Shown: piece by piece, positions 45,674 to 57,646 of the stretch
How positions within the stretch are numbered: position 1 is the first letter of the stretch
How the letters are laid out: each line of letters starts with the position of its first letter
Origin: Dipteris shenzhenensis
Taxonomy: Eukaryota > Polypodiophyta > Polypodiopsida > Gleicheniales
Strand: one strand, 5' to 3'
DNA: 64,000 nt
NCBI GenBank assembly: GCA_047967505.1
Contig: CM106539.1
The notes under the pieces: model-generated
Database searches by the model: none
Seen by the model: only the letters and a program-made list of their open reading frames with translations
What the model was told of the DNA's origin: nothing
Program-made: the position numbers and the translations under genes

Positions 45674-47165
45674 TCAATCACCAAAAGGAGATAAGTTCAG
45701 GGCACTACGAAATGCATCAAACTTTTCATGGGGAAGTGCTTTGGTGAAGATGTCTGCAACATTGTCATGTGTTGACACATAGATCATACTGATCTCTCCT
45801 GCATGCAACTTCTCTCTAACATAGTGATAGTGAACCTCAATGTGCTTCGTGCGAGCATGAAACACAGGATTCTTTGCCACTGCTATAGCACTTTGACTAT
45901 CAGTGAGAATTGGAGAAGGACCCTCTAATGAAAGACAAAGATCAACAAACAAACGACACAACCAAACACATTCAACTATCACTGTGAAAGCTGCCTTATA
46001 CTCAGCTTCACATGAGGAGGTAGCCACTCTAGATTGTTTCTTGCTCAACCAAGAAATGCAAGCATGTCCTAGAAAGAAACAATTCCCACTGGTGGACTAC
46101 CTAGTATCATAGTCTCTAGCCCAATCTGATCGCTATAAGCATGCATCTATAAGTCACCCCCCCTGGGAAACATCAAGCCAAAAGACTTTGTACCTTGCAA
46201 GTAATGGAAGATGCGTTTTATATCCTGCCAATGCATAATCTTTGGGCTGTGCATATGCATGCTCACCTGAGAAACTGTAAACTAAATATCATGGTCGAAT
46301 ATTATAGAGAAAAATGAGGCATCCAATAGCCTGGCTATAGAGTGTGACATCAATGATTCACCTGCATCATGCATTGTAAGCTTCAGCCCCGGCTCCATGG
46401 GAGTGGACATAGGCTTGCAATCATGCATGTTTCAAGAATCTATCCAAGAGCTTTTGAACATACTTGGACTAAGACATAACAATGCCACGTTTCTCTTGAA
46501 TAAATTGGATCCCTAAAAAGAAATGTAACAAGCCCAAGTCTGCCATATCAAATGTAGCTTTCAATTGGGCTTTAAAATCTACAATTACTTCCTCATTTGA
46601 TCCAGTGAGCAACATGTCATCTACATAAAGAATGACGACCAAAATATCCCCCCCATTCTTCTTGATGTAGAGGGTGCTCAGTGGACTATTGTGCAAGCCC
46701 TTGCTGGTTACAAAGGCATCAATTTTTGCATACCATGCATGTGGGGCTTGTTTTAGCCCATACAAAGCTTTATTCAGCTTGCATACCTGATGTGCATTTC
46801 CTGAAATTTCAAAGCCCGGAGGTTGTTTGACATAAACCTCTTCCAATAAGTCTCCATTAAGGAAAGCTGTTTTAATGTCCAAGTGATGAACATTCCATTC
46901 AAAATTTGTAGCCATTGCTATAACTGACCTGATTGTGGTCATCCTAAATGTAGGAGCAAAAGTCTCCTCATAATCTATGCCCTTTATCTGAGCATATCCT
47001 TTTGCAACCAGCCTTCCCTTGTACCGATCACTGGACCCATTTGGTTTTCTTTTGACTTTGAAAACCCAACGTGTACTTGTGGCATTCTTGCCTGATGGCA
47101 AATCCACGACATCCCAAGTCTGATTTTTATGAATGGACTGCAATTCTTGTTGGCTCCTTGACACA
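45674..47165 (-). pseudogene. C6: Ty1/copia RT and RNase H, 5' truncated
   Basis: Minus strand. RT at about 47165-46469: 'NQTWDVVDLPSGKNATSTRW', 'HLDIKTAFLNGDLLEEVYVK', 'LNKALYGLKQAPHAWYAKI', catalytic 'VILYVDDMLLTGSNEE', 'FDMADLGLLHFFLGIQF'. The middle (46469-46050) is decayed. RNase H at 46048-45674: 'VATSSCEAEYKAAFTV' and 'FHARTKHIEVHYHYVREKL'. The 5' part of RT and everything upstream is missing at the junction near 47165. Confidence 0.9.
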
Positions 47166-47174
47166 TTAAACGAT

Positions 47175-47467
47175 AGCAAACAGGAAACTCCTCTGCCAGC
47201 CTGTACTAGAGCACCTATCCGAAAAGAGCATGCTAATTTGGTTGCTTGTGCATTAGTTGCTACAGCATGCAATGAGGAGCAAGTATCCCATCAGCATGCC
47301 TTTCAGAGTGATTGTTGGTTGAAGGCTATGCAAGCTGAATTGGATTCTATTTATTAGAATAACACTTGGGAGTTGTGTGACTTGCGTCCTTGCAAGAATG
47401 CTATTGGAATTAAGTGGGTTTATAAAGATTAAACGGAAAGCTGATGGTTCAGTGGACTGTTACAAAA
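47175..47467 (+). pseudogene. C7: Ty1/copia RT N-terminal fragment
   Basis: Plus strand: 'RKEHANLVACALVATACNEE', 'QSDCWLKAMQAELDSIY', a TAG, then 'NNTWELCDLRPCKNAIG' and 'IKWVYK'. This is the start of copia RT, facing away from C6. It stops at about 47467, where a CACTA terminus begins. Confidence 0.85.
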
Positions 47468-47768
47468 CTTGGACACCAAAATCTCACTTTCAGTATTCTC
47501 TATTTTGTGTCTAAATACGCGTCTAATTCTCAGTGTAAACGCGCTAATACACATGCAAATAGATGCACTAATACACACAATGTTAGACGGGCCCATATTT
47601 TCTCAGTGTAGATGTGCAAATAGACATGTTAATACACGCACAAATAGATGAGCTGTTAGATGCACGATTAGACGTGCCTGTAATTTCTCTATTCAAACAA
47701 TGCCTATAGAAGCGCCTGCTATTTTGTGCGTCTACCAAGCACGTCTATAGTTGCTTTGTGTTATTGTG
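47467..47768 (-). mobile_element. CACTA terminus (element 3), about 300 bp
   Basis: The reverse complement of this segment matches 56817-57133 along its length. It begins CACAATAACACAAAGCAACT and is packed with GCGTCTA-type motifs. The base after the terminus opens 'TAA', a possible target duplicate. The other end of this element is not seen; homology ends at the copia fragment C7, so this is a truncated or recombined copy. Confidence 0.88.
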
Positions 47769-48779
47769 TAAGAGCTATATTCCTTACTGGTAGACCAAGC
47801 ACTTAGCATCATTCTCTTTTTACAATCGTGCGCATTTAAACAATAATGTTTGATTCATGCAATAGGGTAATGAAATGTTCAACAATATGGGGCTAAAATT
47901 ATGGAAATATTTGGAAGAAAAGTTTGTGAAAAAAGTTTTCGGGGAGGGGGGGAGGGTAATAAAAGCCCTATTTAAATTAGATAAATAACTTCATTATCAA
48001 TATAATATCATAGTACTTTATCCTTCCTTCAAGTATGATAGCCCTACCATCACCCATATGGCGAGGAAAAAGCAAAACAAAAGACTATTTGATAAAATAA
48101 TCAGACGCCCAATCCTCATTCAAATCTACAACAACATGGTCGAGGAACAATGAAAGAGGAGACAAGAGGAGGATGAGGGCGAGGAGGTAAGAGAATTAAA
48201 TAAAGACACAGAGGACAAGAAAGAGTAAGGGGAACCATTAAACCATCATGAATGGGTAGAGGCAATTGGAGAATCCGGAGAGTCCAAGAACACGAAAGAA
48301 AACATGGAGGAATGGGTGAAAGCACAAAAAGAAGATAGGAAAATCAAGATTTAAAGGCAAGGCAATGAGAGCTGGAGTAGAAACAACCACCATGGCGGAA
48401 CCATACTATTTATATATGCCATTTTTCAGCAATGTAGTATTCTATAGGACAATATGCACACCGTCATGATGTTAGGACCCTAATTATTACTAATGGTACT
48501 AATAGATTGTCATAGCTTCATAGCTACACCAAGTGCTTTTCCTTCCATTTAAATAAATTACTTCCCAAAAATTTTGTCCATCCATCTATAAAGCCAGTGA
48601 TAAAGAGGATTTCATATTTACTTCTACAAGTATACATGCGTATGGCAAAAATTAAGAGCTAAATTAATAGAAACATGTCCATGGCTATACCTTCCCTTCA
48701 TTGAATTAAACATGTAGTTGTTTGTCCCCATCTTATGTTATTTTCAAACTCTCTGAGTTCCCTTAGTTCATGCATGTAA
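47769..48779. other. AT-rich stretch, no gene recognised
   Basis: No convincing coding frame. A purine-rich segment at 48130-48380 makes a Pro/Leu-rich antisense frame of no significance. Confidence 0.45.
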
Positions 48780-49480
48780 GACATGCAGAGCGACCCCATT
48801 AATACAAATACAAGAACTGCCTTAACCCTTGAAAACTACACTAATCATAGAGCTAGCCCTTGCCTTTTCTTTAAATCCATATCACATGATTGGATGAGCT
48901 TCTAGGAATCTAGAAATCTTTGAGATCATTTCAAGGAGACATGCATACATTTAATTGATATATGGGTATACATTTTTGTAATTTTCCTAGGCCCTGATTT
49001 TATTTTTCCCGTACAAAACCTCCCCCATACTTAGTCATTAATTCAAGCATAGATTCAACTAGCATTAACCCTGTTTGCCTAAAGCATTTGTTATCATCAC
49101 CTGAAATAGTATTTTAGTACAATCTAGTCACTTGTTGACCTCCCCTCTCATCAACCCATTGGAAGGCACCTTTCCTCAATGCATCATGTACCTCCAATGG
49201 ATGACATTTTAATACTTTGTCCATGCAATGTTTCTTAGTAAAGAAATCGAAACCAAGATATGACATAATATTTATTCTAGAAAGCACGATTTGAATGGGA
49301 ATCCATGATATCTCGGTCAAAGACCATGCTCATTATTTGCCTCAGCTCTTGTATCTGTTTCACGTCATATTTTATGAACATGTGAGGGATGCTAGAAGGG
49401 TGTGGATGCTCCTGTATATATTTTATATTTTCGCTCAGGATAATTGTGTATGTCAAAGACAAAGCATTGGAACAATTTTA
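48780..49480 (-). pseudogene. Dispersed repeat R2, copy 1 (coding relic of unknown family)
   Basis: Reverse complement of 60475-61330. Shared peptide stretches include 'IMSMVFDRDIMD' (about 49300-49335) and 'KVLKCHPLEVHDALRKG' (about 49160-49215), then 'WVDERGG'. Family not recognised. The non-coding downstream part is also shared, down to the sequence that in the other copy is interrupted by a CACTA element. Confidence 0.7.
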
Positions 49481-49639
49481 AAGTTTGGCTACAAGATTTC
49501 ACCCTGAATGGTATAAATATAGATCACTTTAGAACCTAGGGCAATCATTATGTGCAATATACAAGATAGTAGGTTAATTATGATATGCACATGTACAAAA
49601 CTCCAAATTACATGTATATGTACAAAAGAGTGAAAAAAA

Positions 49640-50790
49640 AACTCAAAAGCTACAGATAGAGTATTTCAAATGTGTGATTTCTGGCACGTATCGGCCCAAT
49701 ATATGATTTCATTGGCCAATATATATTGGAGGATGAGATATGAGAGAGATGTTTTCACAAGAAAGAACATGGTTTCATTCCATGTAAGAGGATAATTTGA
49801 AATTAGCATAGTTACATCTGCCAATTCGCTCACTATAATTACTGAATCCCAACAGTGCACAAATCATAAATCACACACTATAATTACTCAATCCCAACAG
49901 TGCACAAAGCACAATCTATAATAATAGTCTAAATGGAATATTAACAAAATAACACACTTAAAATACACCATAGCTCATATATTTTCTTTAACATAGTTAC
50001 ATCGACTCAAAAGTTTTAAGAAATATCTTGCCACTTTGCTCACTATAATTACTCAGTCCCAACATTGCACAAACTAGTTTCATTCCATGTAAGAGGATAA
50101 TTTGAAATTAGCATAGTTACATCTCAAGAAATTTCTTGCCAATTCACTCACTATAATTACTGAATCCCAACAGTGCACAAATCATAAATCACACACTATA
50201 ATTACTCAATCCCAAGAGTGCACAAAGCACAATCTATAATAATAATCTAAATGAAATATTAACAAAATAATATTCTTAAAATACACCATAGCTCATACAT
50301 TTTCTTTAACATAGTAACATCGACGCAAAAGTTTTTAAGAAATATCTTGACACTTTGCTCACTATAATTACTCGGTCCCAACATTGCACAAACTATAATC
50401 TATAATGATTCTCTGAATGGAATATTAAGAAAATAACATTCTTAAAATACACCATCACGAACCCATTTTCACATTCTACAATCTATCATAGCACACAACT
50501 AAATAGGGTTTAAAATAAAGAAAATTGAAAGACATTTCAAACTAAAAGACAATACATGACCATCTTAAAAAACATGAAGCTAGATACTTGTTCCCTATCC
50601 TTAATGTTTACTCTATAGTTACATATGATTGTTGAGCTTTGATAAGAGAGGCGTATATCGTATACATCTGAAATTTTCCAATAGGTTCTTGACTATACCT
50701 TGAATATCAGGGAAAAAAAAAAGGCGTTGATCACGCAGCTGATTCAATAAGTGGCTCTGCCGCTTCCCACTATGGAAAGACAAATTCCAT
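49640..50790 (+). repeat. Dispersed repeat R1, copy 2, with a 305-bp tandem duplication (49772-50385)
   Basis: Collinear with 12590-13370. 'GTTTCATTCCATGTAAGAGG' occurs at 49772 and 50077, beginning two copies about 305 bp long. Each contains 'CACTATAATTACT' blocks followed by 'CCCAACA' and 'TGCACAAA', themselves repeated. Copy 1 in the other locus has a single unit, so the duplication is specific to this locus. Confidence 0.8.
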
Positions 50791-50829
50791 AAGTCAATAT
50801 CAGATCAAACCAATAGTTAATTTAACATC

Positions 50830-52060
50830 CCTTGCTCATTCAGTTCTAGGCTCCTCGACGTCAAAATTTACACAAGAAGCCGTCCATACGTCAAAATCAA
50901 CGCAAGGAATCTTGTCTACGGCGTAAGGACTGGCCTGAGGGGTTTTCTGGGAACGACATCGACGTGGCCTCTGGCTTGTGTGCCTGTCGGAGAAGTGACC
51001 ACTGTCCCCCCACAGGTTTCTTCTCGATTGTCCAGACAACGTCAAACCTGAAAACACAGGTTTCTTATCCGTGACAACGTCAAACCTGCAAACACGCCCA
51101 TTGCCAACTAACCCATTAGGTTTTCGACATGACAACACAATTTCACTATATACAGTAGTCATCGATTAACTCGGTTGATAGTTTTTCCTGTCCAGTCATC
51201 AAATTCACATAGAACGTGAGACGTGAAACCTGAACAGATGCCAAAAAGCCCATTAGGTTTTGACAGTCATAACGAAAGTAAACTTTCAAAATTATAAACA
51301 ATCGCGATCCTCAAAGTTCATCACCAAGTGAGGATTGTCAACTGCACCCATCTGGATATTTATATGTTGTCATAGGTGCTTATGGAGCTCATCTCTACGT
51401 TCTATGGTCGCATGTTATATTGCCCGAGGGACAACAGTCGTGACTCATGCTTTCCTTCTGTAAGGCTTCGGCGTGCAGGCACTGAACAAGCCTAATCGCA
51501 TGGACGTCAAACAGTGCTCATCGCATGTGAACGACCGTGTTCAGGACGTCGGACAGCCTTGAAGGCTGAAGACAGACGGGAGAGAAGCTTGCGGGGAGTG
51601 ACTAGAAGTGGCCCTGACAGATAGAGAGCGAGCACGCATGGCGCCCTGCATAAGTCTCGCAAACCACACTGTGTGCTCATTCTCTTCTGTCAGAGCCCTC
51701 ACCGCTTCCTTACTCCAACGATTATTATCAGGTGAGCTTCGGCCTTTTATAAAGAAATCAAACCGACGTGAGGCAGGAATCTAGAGAAGACGCCTAAACA
51801 AGGGGAGGGCAAAGAAGGAAACAGCCTGTCCCGTATTTTATTATTCTTCTTGCCGTTTGTCTGATGTCATCGCCCATATTCGGGCGTACAATCAAAGTCG
51901 GCCTCCTCGATTGTCGTGCTTCTGATTCTCCGAAGTTTATTTTAGCCGTATCCGTCCAAGGCGAAAAAGTACAAAAATAGACCATAGGGATTCTCGTCTT
52001 TGAACCTTGGATTTCACAGCTAATCATGGCCTTGGATTTAAATGAAAAGATGAATTGCAT
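50830..52060. other. CpG-retaining, less AT-rich segment
   Basis: Unlike its neighbours this stretch has many CG dinucleotides (for example around 50860-51010 and 51450-51640), as expected for DNA that escaped methylation decay. It holds a short duplicated motif 'ACGTCAAACCTG' near 51041 and 51072. No long coding frame is convincing. It could be a host gene promoter region or a recent insertion. Confidence 0.45.
51638..51731 (+). CDS. Candidate first coding exon (possible targeting peptide)
   Basis: An ATG at 51638 opens a short frame, 'MAPCISLANHTVCSFSSV' then 'RALTASLLQRLLS'. It is Ser/Ala/Leu-rich with Arg and no acidic residue, like a plastid or mitochondrial targeting peptide. It is followed by a good 5' splice site, CAG|GTGAGC, at 51731/51732. 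It lies in the CpG-retaining segment. I could not find a following exon, so this is a weak proposal that chance could explain. Confidence 0.25.
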
Positions 52061-54270
52061 TCATAGGGCCTTCCGAGTTAAGAAAACGAAGAGCTACCCA
52101 TGAATGCCACTAATTTTGTGGAAGATCTTCCCAAAAAATAGCAAGTGGCCGCTTAATAAGCCAAAAAAGTCTTGAAAAAGAAGAACACAGACCACCAAAT
52201 TTCTCTTTTAGGAGGGGCAAGCCGAAAAATCAACTGGTTCCATGCCAATAGGAGGGATGGGTCCAAACACTAAAACAAAGGTTTTGTGGCCCACACATGA
52301 AGGCCACCCACAGCATGCCCAAATCCTCCAACCACTTCATAATTCCTCCAACCGTCACACCATTCACACCCTTAGAAGCTTGAGTTATAAAACATGACAG
52401 CTGGGTAGTGTGAGTCATCCTCGAATTCTATTTCCTCAATCTAAACCTACCTTTAGTGGAGGAGTCAATAGGAGCCCACACAACAAGAGTGCACTAGTGA
52501 GCATGGGCCTTCTAATATAGCTGCAAAGCAACCACTTTTGGATGCAAAGAGAAAGCAAACGACTTTTAAAAAAGGGAAAGTAAACAAATTTTTTTTAAGG
52601 GACAAAAAACTATTTCTTAAAGGGGTTGGACTATTAAAAGGCAATTTTTGTAGGATGATCTCCATACATGGCAATTAGAAAAATGAGTGCAGTATACACA
52701 AAAGCACTAGCTTCAGCTTATGAGGCTTATGAGGCTCTAGACATCAACAATCTGTTTGAAAGAAATACTTGAAAAAATTTGTGAGCTCTGTAATTGCAAC
52801 AACATAATATTATTTGTAAGATCATGCACTCTAGAAATGAATACTCTATTTGAAAGCTCCATAGTTGTAATGTCATAATGTCTTTTGTAAGTTCATGCAC
52901 TTAAAAAATGAATGTTTTAATGCACAAGAAACCAAGAAGCTCAATTTTTTCCTTCAATGGGGCTTGAAAAAAATGTTTGAACTAAGTATTCTTTGAACTA
53001 CCAAAGTCGATGCTATAGCCAATCTTATTCCAAAACTGTTTGAGGATTATGTGCAAGGAAGATGTTAAGCTAGAGTTGAAAATTAATGGATTCCTACCAT
53101 GGTTATCAATGGAATACATTTTCCACTAGGAAGTAGTCAACCCCACAAGGAAAAGGGCATGGACTCACTAAGAAAAGAGCATGGATTTGCAAAGAAGGGC
53201 CCATGGCTACCCAATGCTCTTCAAGAGCATGAAACACTAGAGATTCTTTGCAAGGAAAGATAGTTCTCCAAATGTGGGAAAGTGGGGCATGTGGCTGCCC
53301 AATGCCCTAAAAGGCCAATCATCCAGAAGTTAGCTACTGAGAACATCACAAGGTCAATCCGAGTAAATGATTGAAAGTTACTAAAAGCTACCAGAGGTGG
53401 AAAAGATGGAGGGGAATCTCCAAGGAAAAGAAAGGACTCAAGGCAAGATTAGCAAAGTACCTTGTCAAGTGCAAACACAATTTGGCACTTGATGCCAAGT
53501 GGGTGAATACAGAAGTCTTCTCAGAACATCCTCAAGTTTTATAGTTCTACCACGCATGTGATTGTAGTGAGCATGTTTTTAATGAATGTATGATATTATG
53601 TAACCTGGCTTGAAGGTTGTAATCTACATTTAGTTGGATTTAGTTCTACAAAATGTGATTATAGCACGCATGTTGTTTTTCATGGAGCAATCATGGAGTT
53701 GGAAAAACTCAAGGTTGCTTCAAAGTGGGTAACCTCTACTTAGCTCAATTTGTAGTTTAAGAGTTAATGGGAACCATTTTGATGGTGTGAATGGAGTATT
53801 GCTTCTTAATGTATTAGAAGAATATATTACTCCTCAATGTGTCACAAGAAGAAAATATTGCATTAGGCTAGTCATTAATCACATTGTTGCAAGGCTTGAT
53901 TCAATACATGCAACAAGATGAAATTCCTTATAGCTGTGTCAAAGAAAAGTTCCTTATTGAGGCCTCCCTCAAATTCATTCACAACAAACACCCACCGCCT
54001 ATGTACTTGGTATGTATTGCCAATTGTTAAATTTTCTTTTTCCTTTAGCTTTGGGATTTAGAAAATTCTCCCCTAGCATATTGTTATAGCAAGCTCAAGT
54101 GCCCCATAGCCTCTTAGAAAACTTATAGAAAAAATGCACTTGTTTAAAATACTTGCAATATGGGTTAGATTTTATTGCTTATGCTGGGAGTGGACATGCC
54201 TTTCACTTTACCCTGAACAATGGTAGATAGCATTTAGACTAGATCGCAAAGGGAAGGGAAATTTAAAATC
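52061..54270. other. Intergenic stretch with a zinc-knuckle fragment (53255-53320)
   Basis: Mostly AT-rich and stop-dense. At about 53265-53325 the plus strand reads 'FSKCGKVGHVAAQCPKRP', a CCHC-type knuckle lacking its first Cys. It is preceded by 'FSIANLIPKLFEDYVQG'-like sequence and a stop. It probably comes from a decayed LINE ORF1 or gag. A short diverged repeat at 52740-52910 is also present. Nothing else is recognisable. Confidence 0.45.
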
Positions 54271-54339
54271 TATGCAAATGAGCATAGAGTTGCTAGTAAG
54301 TAGGGACAGACATAGTACACCAGCTCCTGCGAGCCCTCT

Positions 54340-55070
54340 CCCTCCCTCCTGCAGCCTCTACCCCCCTAGCTCACCCCCACCTCGGCCGCCCTCACCCCCT
54401 TGCCTCTCCGCCCTCACCCCCTTGCCCTCCGCCTCACCCTCGCCTCGGCCGCCCGCACCCCTTGCCTCTCCGCCCTCACCCCCTCGCCCCTCCACCTCAC
54501 CCTGTCCCCTCGCTTCGCCCTCACCCGCCCTCACCCCCTCGCCTCTCCGCCCTCACCCCCTCGCCCCTCTACCTTACCCCGCCCCCTCGCTACGCCTCAC
54601 CCCCCCTTGCCTCTCCGCCTCACCCTGCCCCCTTGCTTCACCCTCCCCCACCCCCTCGCTTCGCCCGCCCCCCGCCCCCTTGCTTCGCTCTCCCCCACCC
54701 CCCGCTTCACCCCGCCCCCTCGCTACGGCTGCCCCCCGCCCCTCCCGCCCTTCCGCCCTGCCCCTTCGCCCCTCCCACCCTTCTGCCCCGCCCCCTCCCG
54801 CACCTCTCGCCCCACCACCCTGCCCCACCCCAGCCATCCCCCGTCCTCGCCTCTTCACCCCACCCGCCCTCCATCCTCAGCCCCCACCCCCACCACCTCC
54901 GCCTCCCGGCCTCATGCCCTCGTTTCCACCTCCCTCTACCCTCCAACCTTCCCGCCCTCCGCCTCCGCCCTCACCTGCGCCTCTGCTTCCCCCACCTGAC
55001 TCACGTCGCCCCGTTTTGCCTCACCCGTCTTCATCACACCCAGGCTCCACCCCCCGCATCTATCCCCCCC
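54340..55070 (+). repeat. GC-rich pyrimidine minisatellite upstream of LINE ORF1
   Basis: Tandem variants of 'CGCCCTCACCCCCTCGCCTC', 20-24 bp, giving open proline-rich frames in several phases on both strands. These frames are repeat artefacts. The other strand is G-rich and could form G-quadruplexes. It lies directly before the LINE ORF1 start, as a LINE 5' untranslated region would. Confidence 0.88.
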
Positions 55071-55124
55071 TTTTTGGGTGGTAGCCTCTTCTTCATTGGA
55101 GGTCTCGTAGTTTGTCTTGGCGGT

Positions 55125-56420
55125 ATGGCGGCTCCCTGCCCGGAACTGGAGGCCCAGTCGGACCCTCCCTCTCCAGATGCCTACCGTGTTATCTTGACAG
55201 AGCAACAATCGTCTCGGGTTCAGGAGGTTGCCAATGATTTTGCCCTTACCTCTGTCTATGGCGGAGTCATTGGACATTCCCCCTCCAGATCAGCCATCAG
55301 GGACTGGCTCCAGTCCATTCTCATGCTAGAGGACGGCCACATTGAGGAGGTGGCCCTTATGGGAAGGCGCATCTTCTGGCTCAAACTCTCCAATGCGAAA
55401 GCTGCGAGCAACCTGATTGCTGGTTCCCCCACTTCTGTGGATGGAAAGATCATTATGATAGTCCCTTGGTACCATGGATTCAGTGCAGCGGATTTTGATG
55501 CTCGGTTCCACATACCTCGCCATCCAGTGACGCTAGTTTTTCCAAGCCTTGCTACTGAGCTGCGGCCGATTGTCAGGGACCTGGGCTCCCACTTTGGCTA
55601 GGTTATGCATGACACTTTCGTCGACGCGGTGACTACGGTAGGAGCCCCCCGAGTCCGTGTGGCTATGGCGGACCCTACGACTCTCCTTGCAGTGATCGAA
55701 ATCGTGACAGATGCCGGCAGCATTACCCAGAGCATGGTAGTCACAAGACAGCTAGGCTAGTGCCTGAGGTGTCACGACTTTGGGCACCTGGCTGCTATTT
55801 GTCCATGATTCGCCAGTTCCTCTCGGCCCCCCCCGCCCCCTCCCCCTCTGCCCCCTCCCCCCCCCTCTGGGCAGCCACGTCAGAAGGAGCAGAGGCAGCC
55901 AAAGTCCGGTCCAGAGTTAGCTGGCGGTTGGACTGAGGTCAGAAGGAAAAGTGGAAAGAATAAGAAGATTTCCGAAAAAGGCAAGGAGGCAGAGGTTACC
56001 CAACCTGCAGCAGCACCTCACAGACCTGACAGGCAGCCGCCCCAGGGTCCTGGGAGAGTTTCTTCTTCGACGGTAGCCCGCCCTCCACAGCCTCAGGTCC
56101 CCCTCTCTTTCGCTCCCCAGCCCCCTTCCACTCAGTCCCAGCCCCTTCCCCAGTCGCACCCCCCTCTTCCCGACCCGTAGCTTTAGCCCCCGCCTCTTCC
56201 TCTTCAGTCTCCTCCTCTTCCTTCTCAGCCCCAGTCCTAGGTGCAGCCCCATCCCCCCCCCCACCTCTCTCAGCTCTCCTGCAGTGTCAGCTGTACCGAT
56301 GGTTCCTCACCCGCGGGCAGCCCCCACTCCCCCTCCTCAACCCCCCGCGCTAGTCACCTCCGTGGAGTCTGAGTTGCCTACCCCCTAGCCACCTCCCCCT
56401 TCCCCTCCACAGGCAGGACA
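55125..56420 (+). pseudogene. LINE (L1-type) ORF1: DUF4283-like domain plus CCHC zinc knuckle
   Basis: ATG at 55125: MAAPCPELEAQSDPPSPDAY. A DUF4283-like RNA-binding region follows: 'LMGRRIFWLKLSNAKAASNL', 'IIMIVPWYHGFSAADFDARF', 'RVRVAMADPTTLLAVIEIV'. Next is a perfect C-x2-C-x4-H-x4-C knuckle, 'CLRCHDFGHLAAIC' (55761-55802). Then comes a long Pro/Gln-rich basic tail with 'GGWTEVRRKSGKNKK'. This matches ORF1 proteins of plant L1 elements, which bind the element RNA. In-frame stops: TAG 55599, TAG 55758, TGA 55806 and several later TAG, all consistent with CAG or CGA ancestors. No ORF2 (endonuclease/RT) follows; a CACTA element lies 400 bp downstream. Confidence 0.82.
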
Positions 56421-56816
56421 CCCTGAATCTACACCACCACTGGAGCAGTCTTCCCTGTCCGTCAGTTGCAGACTCTGGTGGGCCTCAGCTTTAGGAGAGA
56501 GAGCTTCCTCGTGACTTTTACAGATCTGGCCCCTGGGACTACTTGGATGTGGCCGCGACCTTGGGACCTTCCCTGCTTGTCTCGACATCAGTATCTTCCT
56601 GCTCCGCAAAGGGGCGGATGGGAAGATCGCAGCCTTGGCCCCGAGGGATGGCCCTAGCTTAGAATGAACCATAACACATCTGGTAATCAACCTAGGAATT
56701 GAAGTGAAGCTACATGAAGAGATGGAGACACTGGTGGAAAAGGGGAAGTAAGTGGACATGGGTTTTGCTTCCAATTGGGGGCCTACTGCTAGCGAGACCC
56801 CACACATCATGGAATT

Positions 56817-57125
56817 CACAACAACACAAAGCAACTATAGACGCGCTTGGTAGACACGCAAAATAGCGGGCGCGTCTATAGGCGTTGATTTAGTAGAGGA
56901 ATTACGGGCGCATCTAAATGCACGTCTAAAAGCTCATCTATTTGCGTGTAAATTACCGCGTCTACGTGCGCATCTAACCTGAGAAAATATGGGCCCGTCT
57001 AACATCCCGTTTATTAGCACATCTATTTGTGCGTGTATTAGCGCGTTTATTTGCGCGTTTACACTGAGAATCAGACGTGCATTTAGACGCGTAAATAGAC
57101 GCAAACCAGAGAATACAGAAAGTGA
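56817..57125. repeat. Subterminal repeat region of CACTA element 1, left
   Basis: About 15 copies, in both orientations, of GCGTCTA or close variants (GCATCTA, ACGTCTA, GCGTTTA). In En/Spm such subterminal repeats bind the TnpA protein; by analogy these may be the binding sites of the TnpA-like protein encoded at 61.9-63.4 kb. Confidence 0.85.
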
Positions 57126-57646
57126 GATTTTGGTCTACATCATTGCTTTCCAAACATTGCCCATGATTACCAAAGCACATAATTTTTTGCAAGCCCACAT
57201 ATACAAGAATTAAGTGAGATGAGGAGAATGAGACAATATGTAAAATAGTTTTGCCAATGTCAATTATGGGGCTACGGTTCAATCTCATCCTCAATGAGAT
57301 CAACCCTTGCCAAACTATCTACTTCAAAATCCAAACAAGTGTTTAGATCTACAAATACATTCAACCCACTACTACTTGTGCCACTCATGTGCTCATCGAA
57401 ATCAGCTAGGCTCGTCCTCACGGGTAATGGCCTCAATATCTGTATCTCCTATCTCATGATCATCCTCGTCTCTTGTATCACGGTCATCATCACGTCCATG
57501 GCCATGATCATCCTCCATATGCTCCATATTAGTGAATGTACTATACATCACTTTGGAACGTGGCATAATAGGTATGACATGCCACCATCTATTATTATCC
57601 ACCATTGGTTGATAGACAATCTAATTCAAACACAAATATAATCGTG

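Noticed and set aside
50836-51162. 108-codon minus frame in the CpG-retaining segment
   Set aside because: Contains a short internal duplication, no recognised domain and no splice or start context that favours it.
54272-55084. Proline-rich frame of 270 codons and overlapping frames on both strands
   Set aside because: Produced by the GC-rich minisatellite; open in several phases at once, which signals repeat rather than coding.
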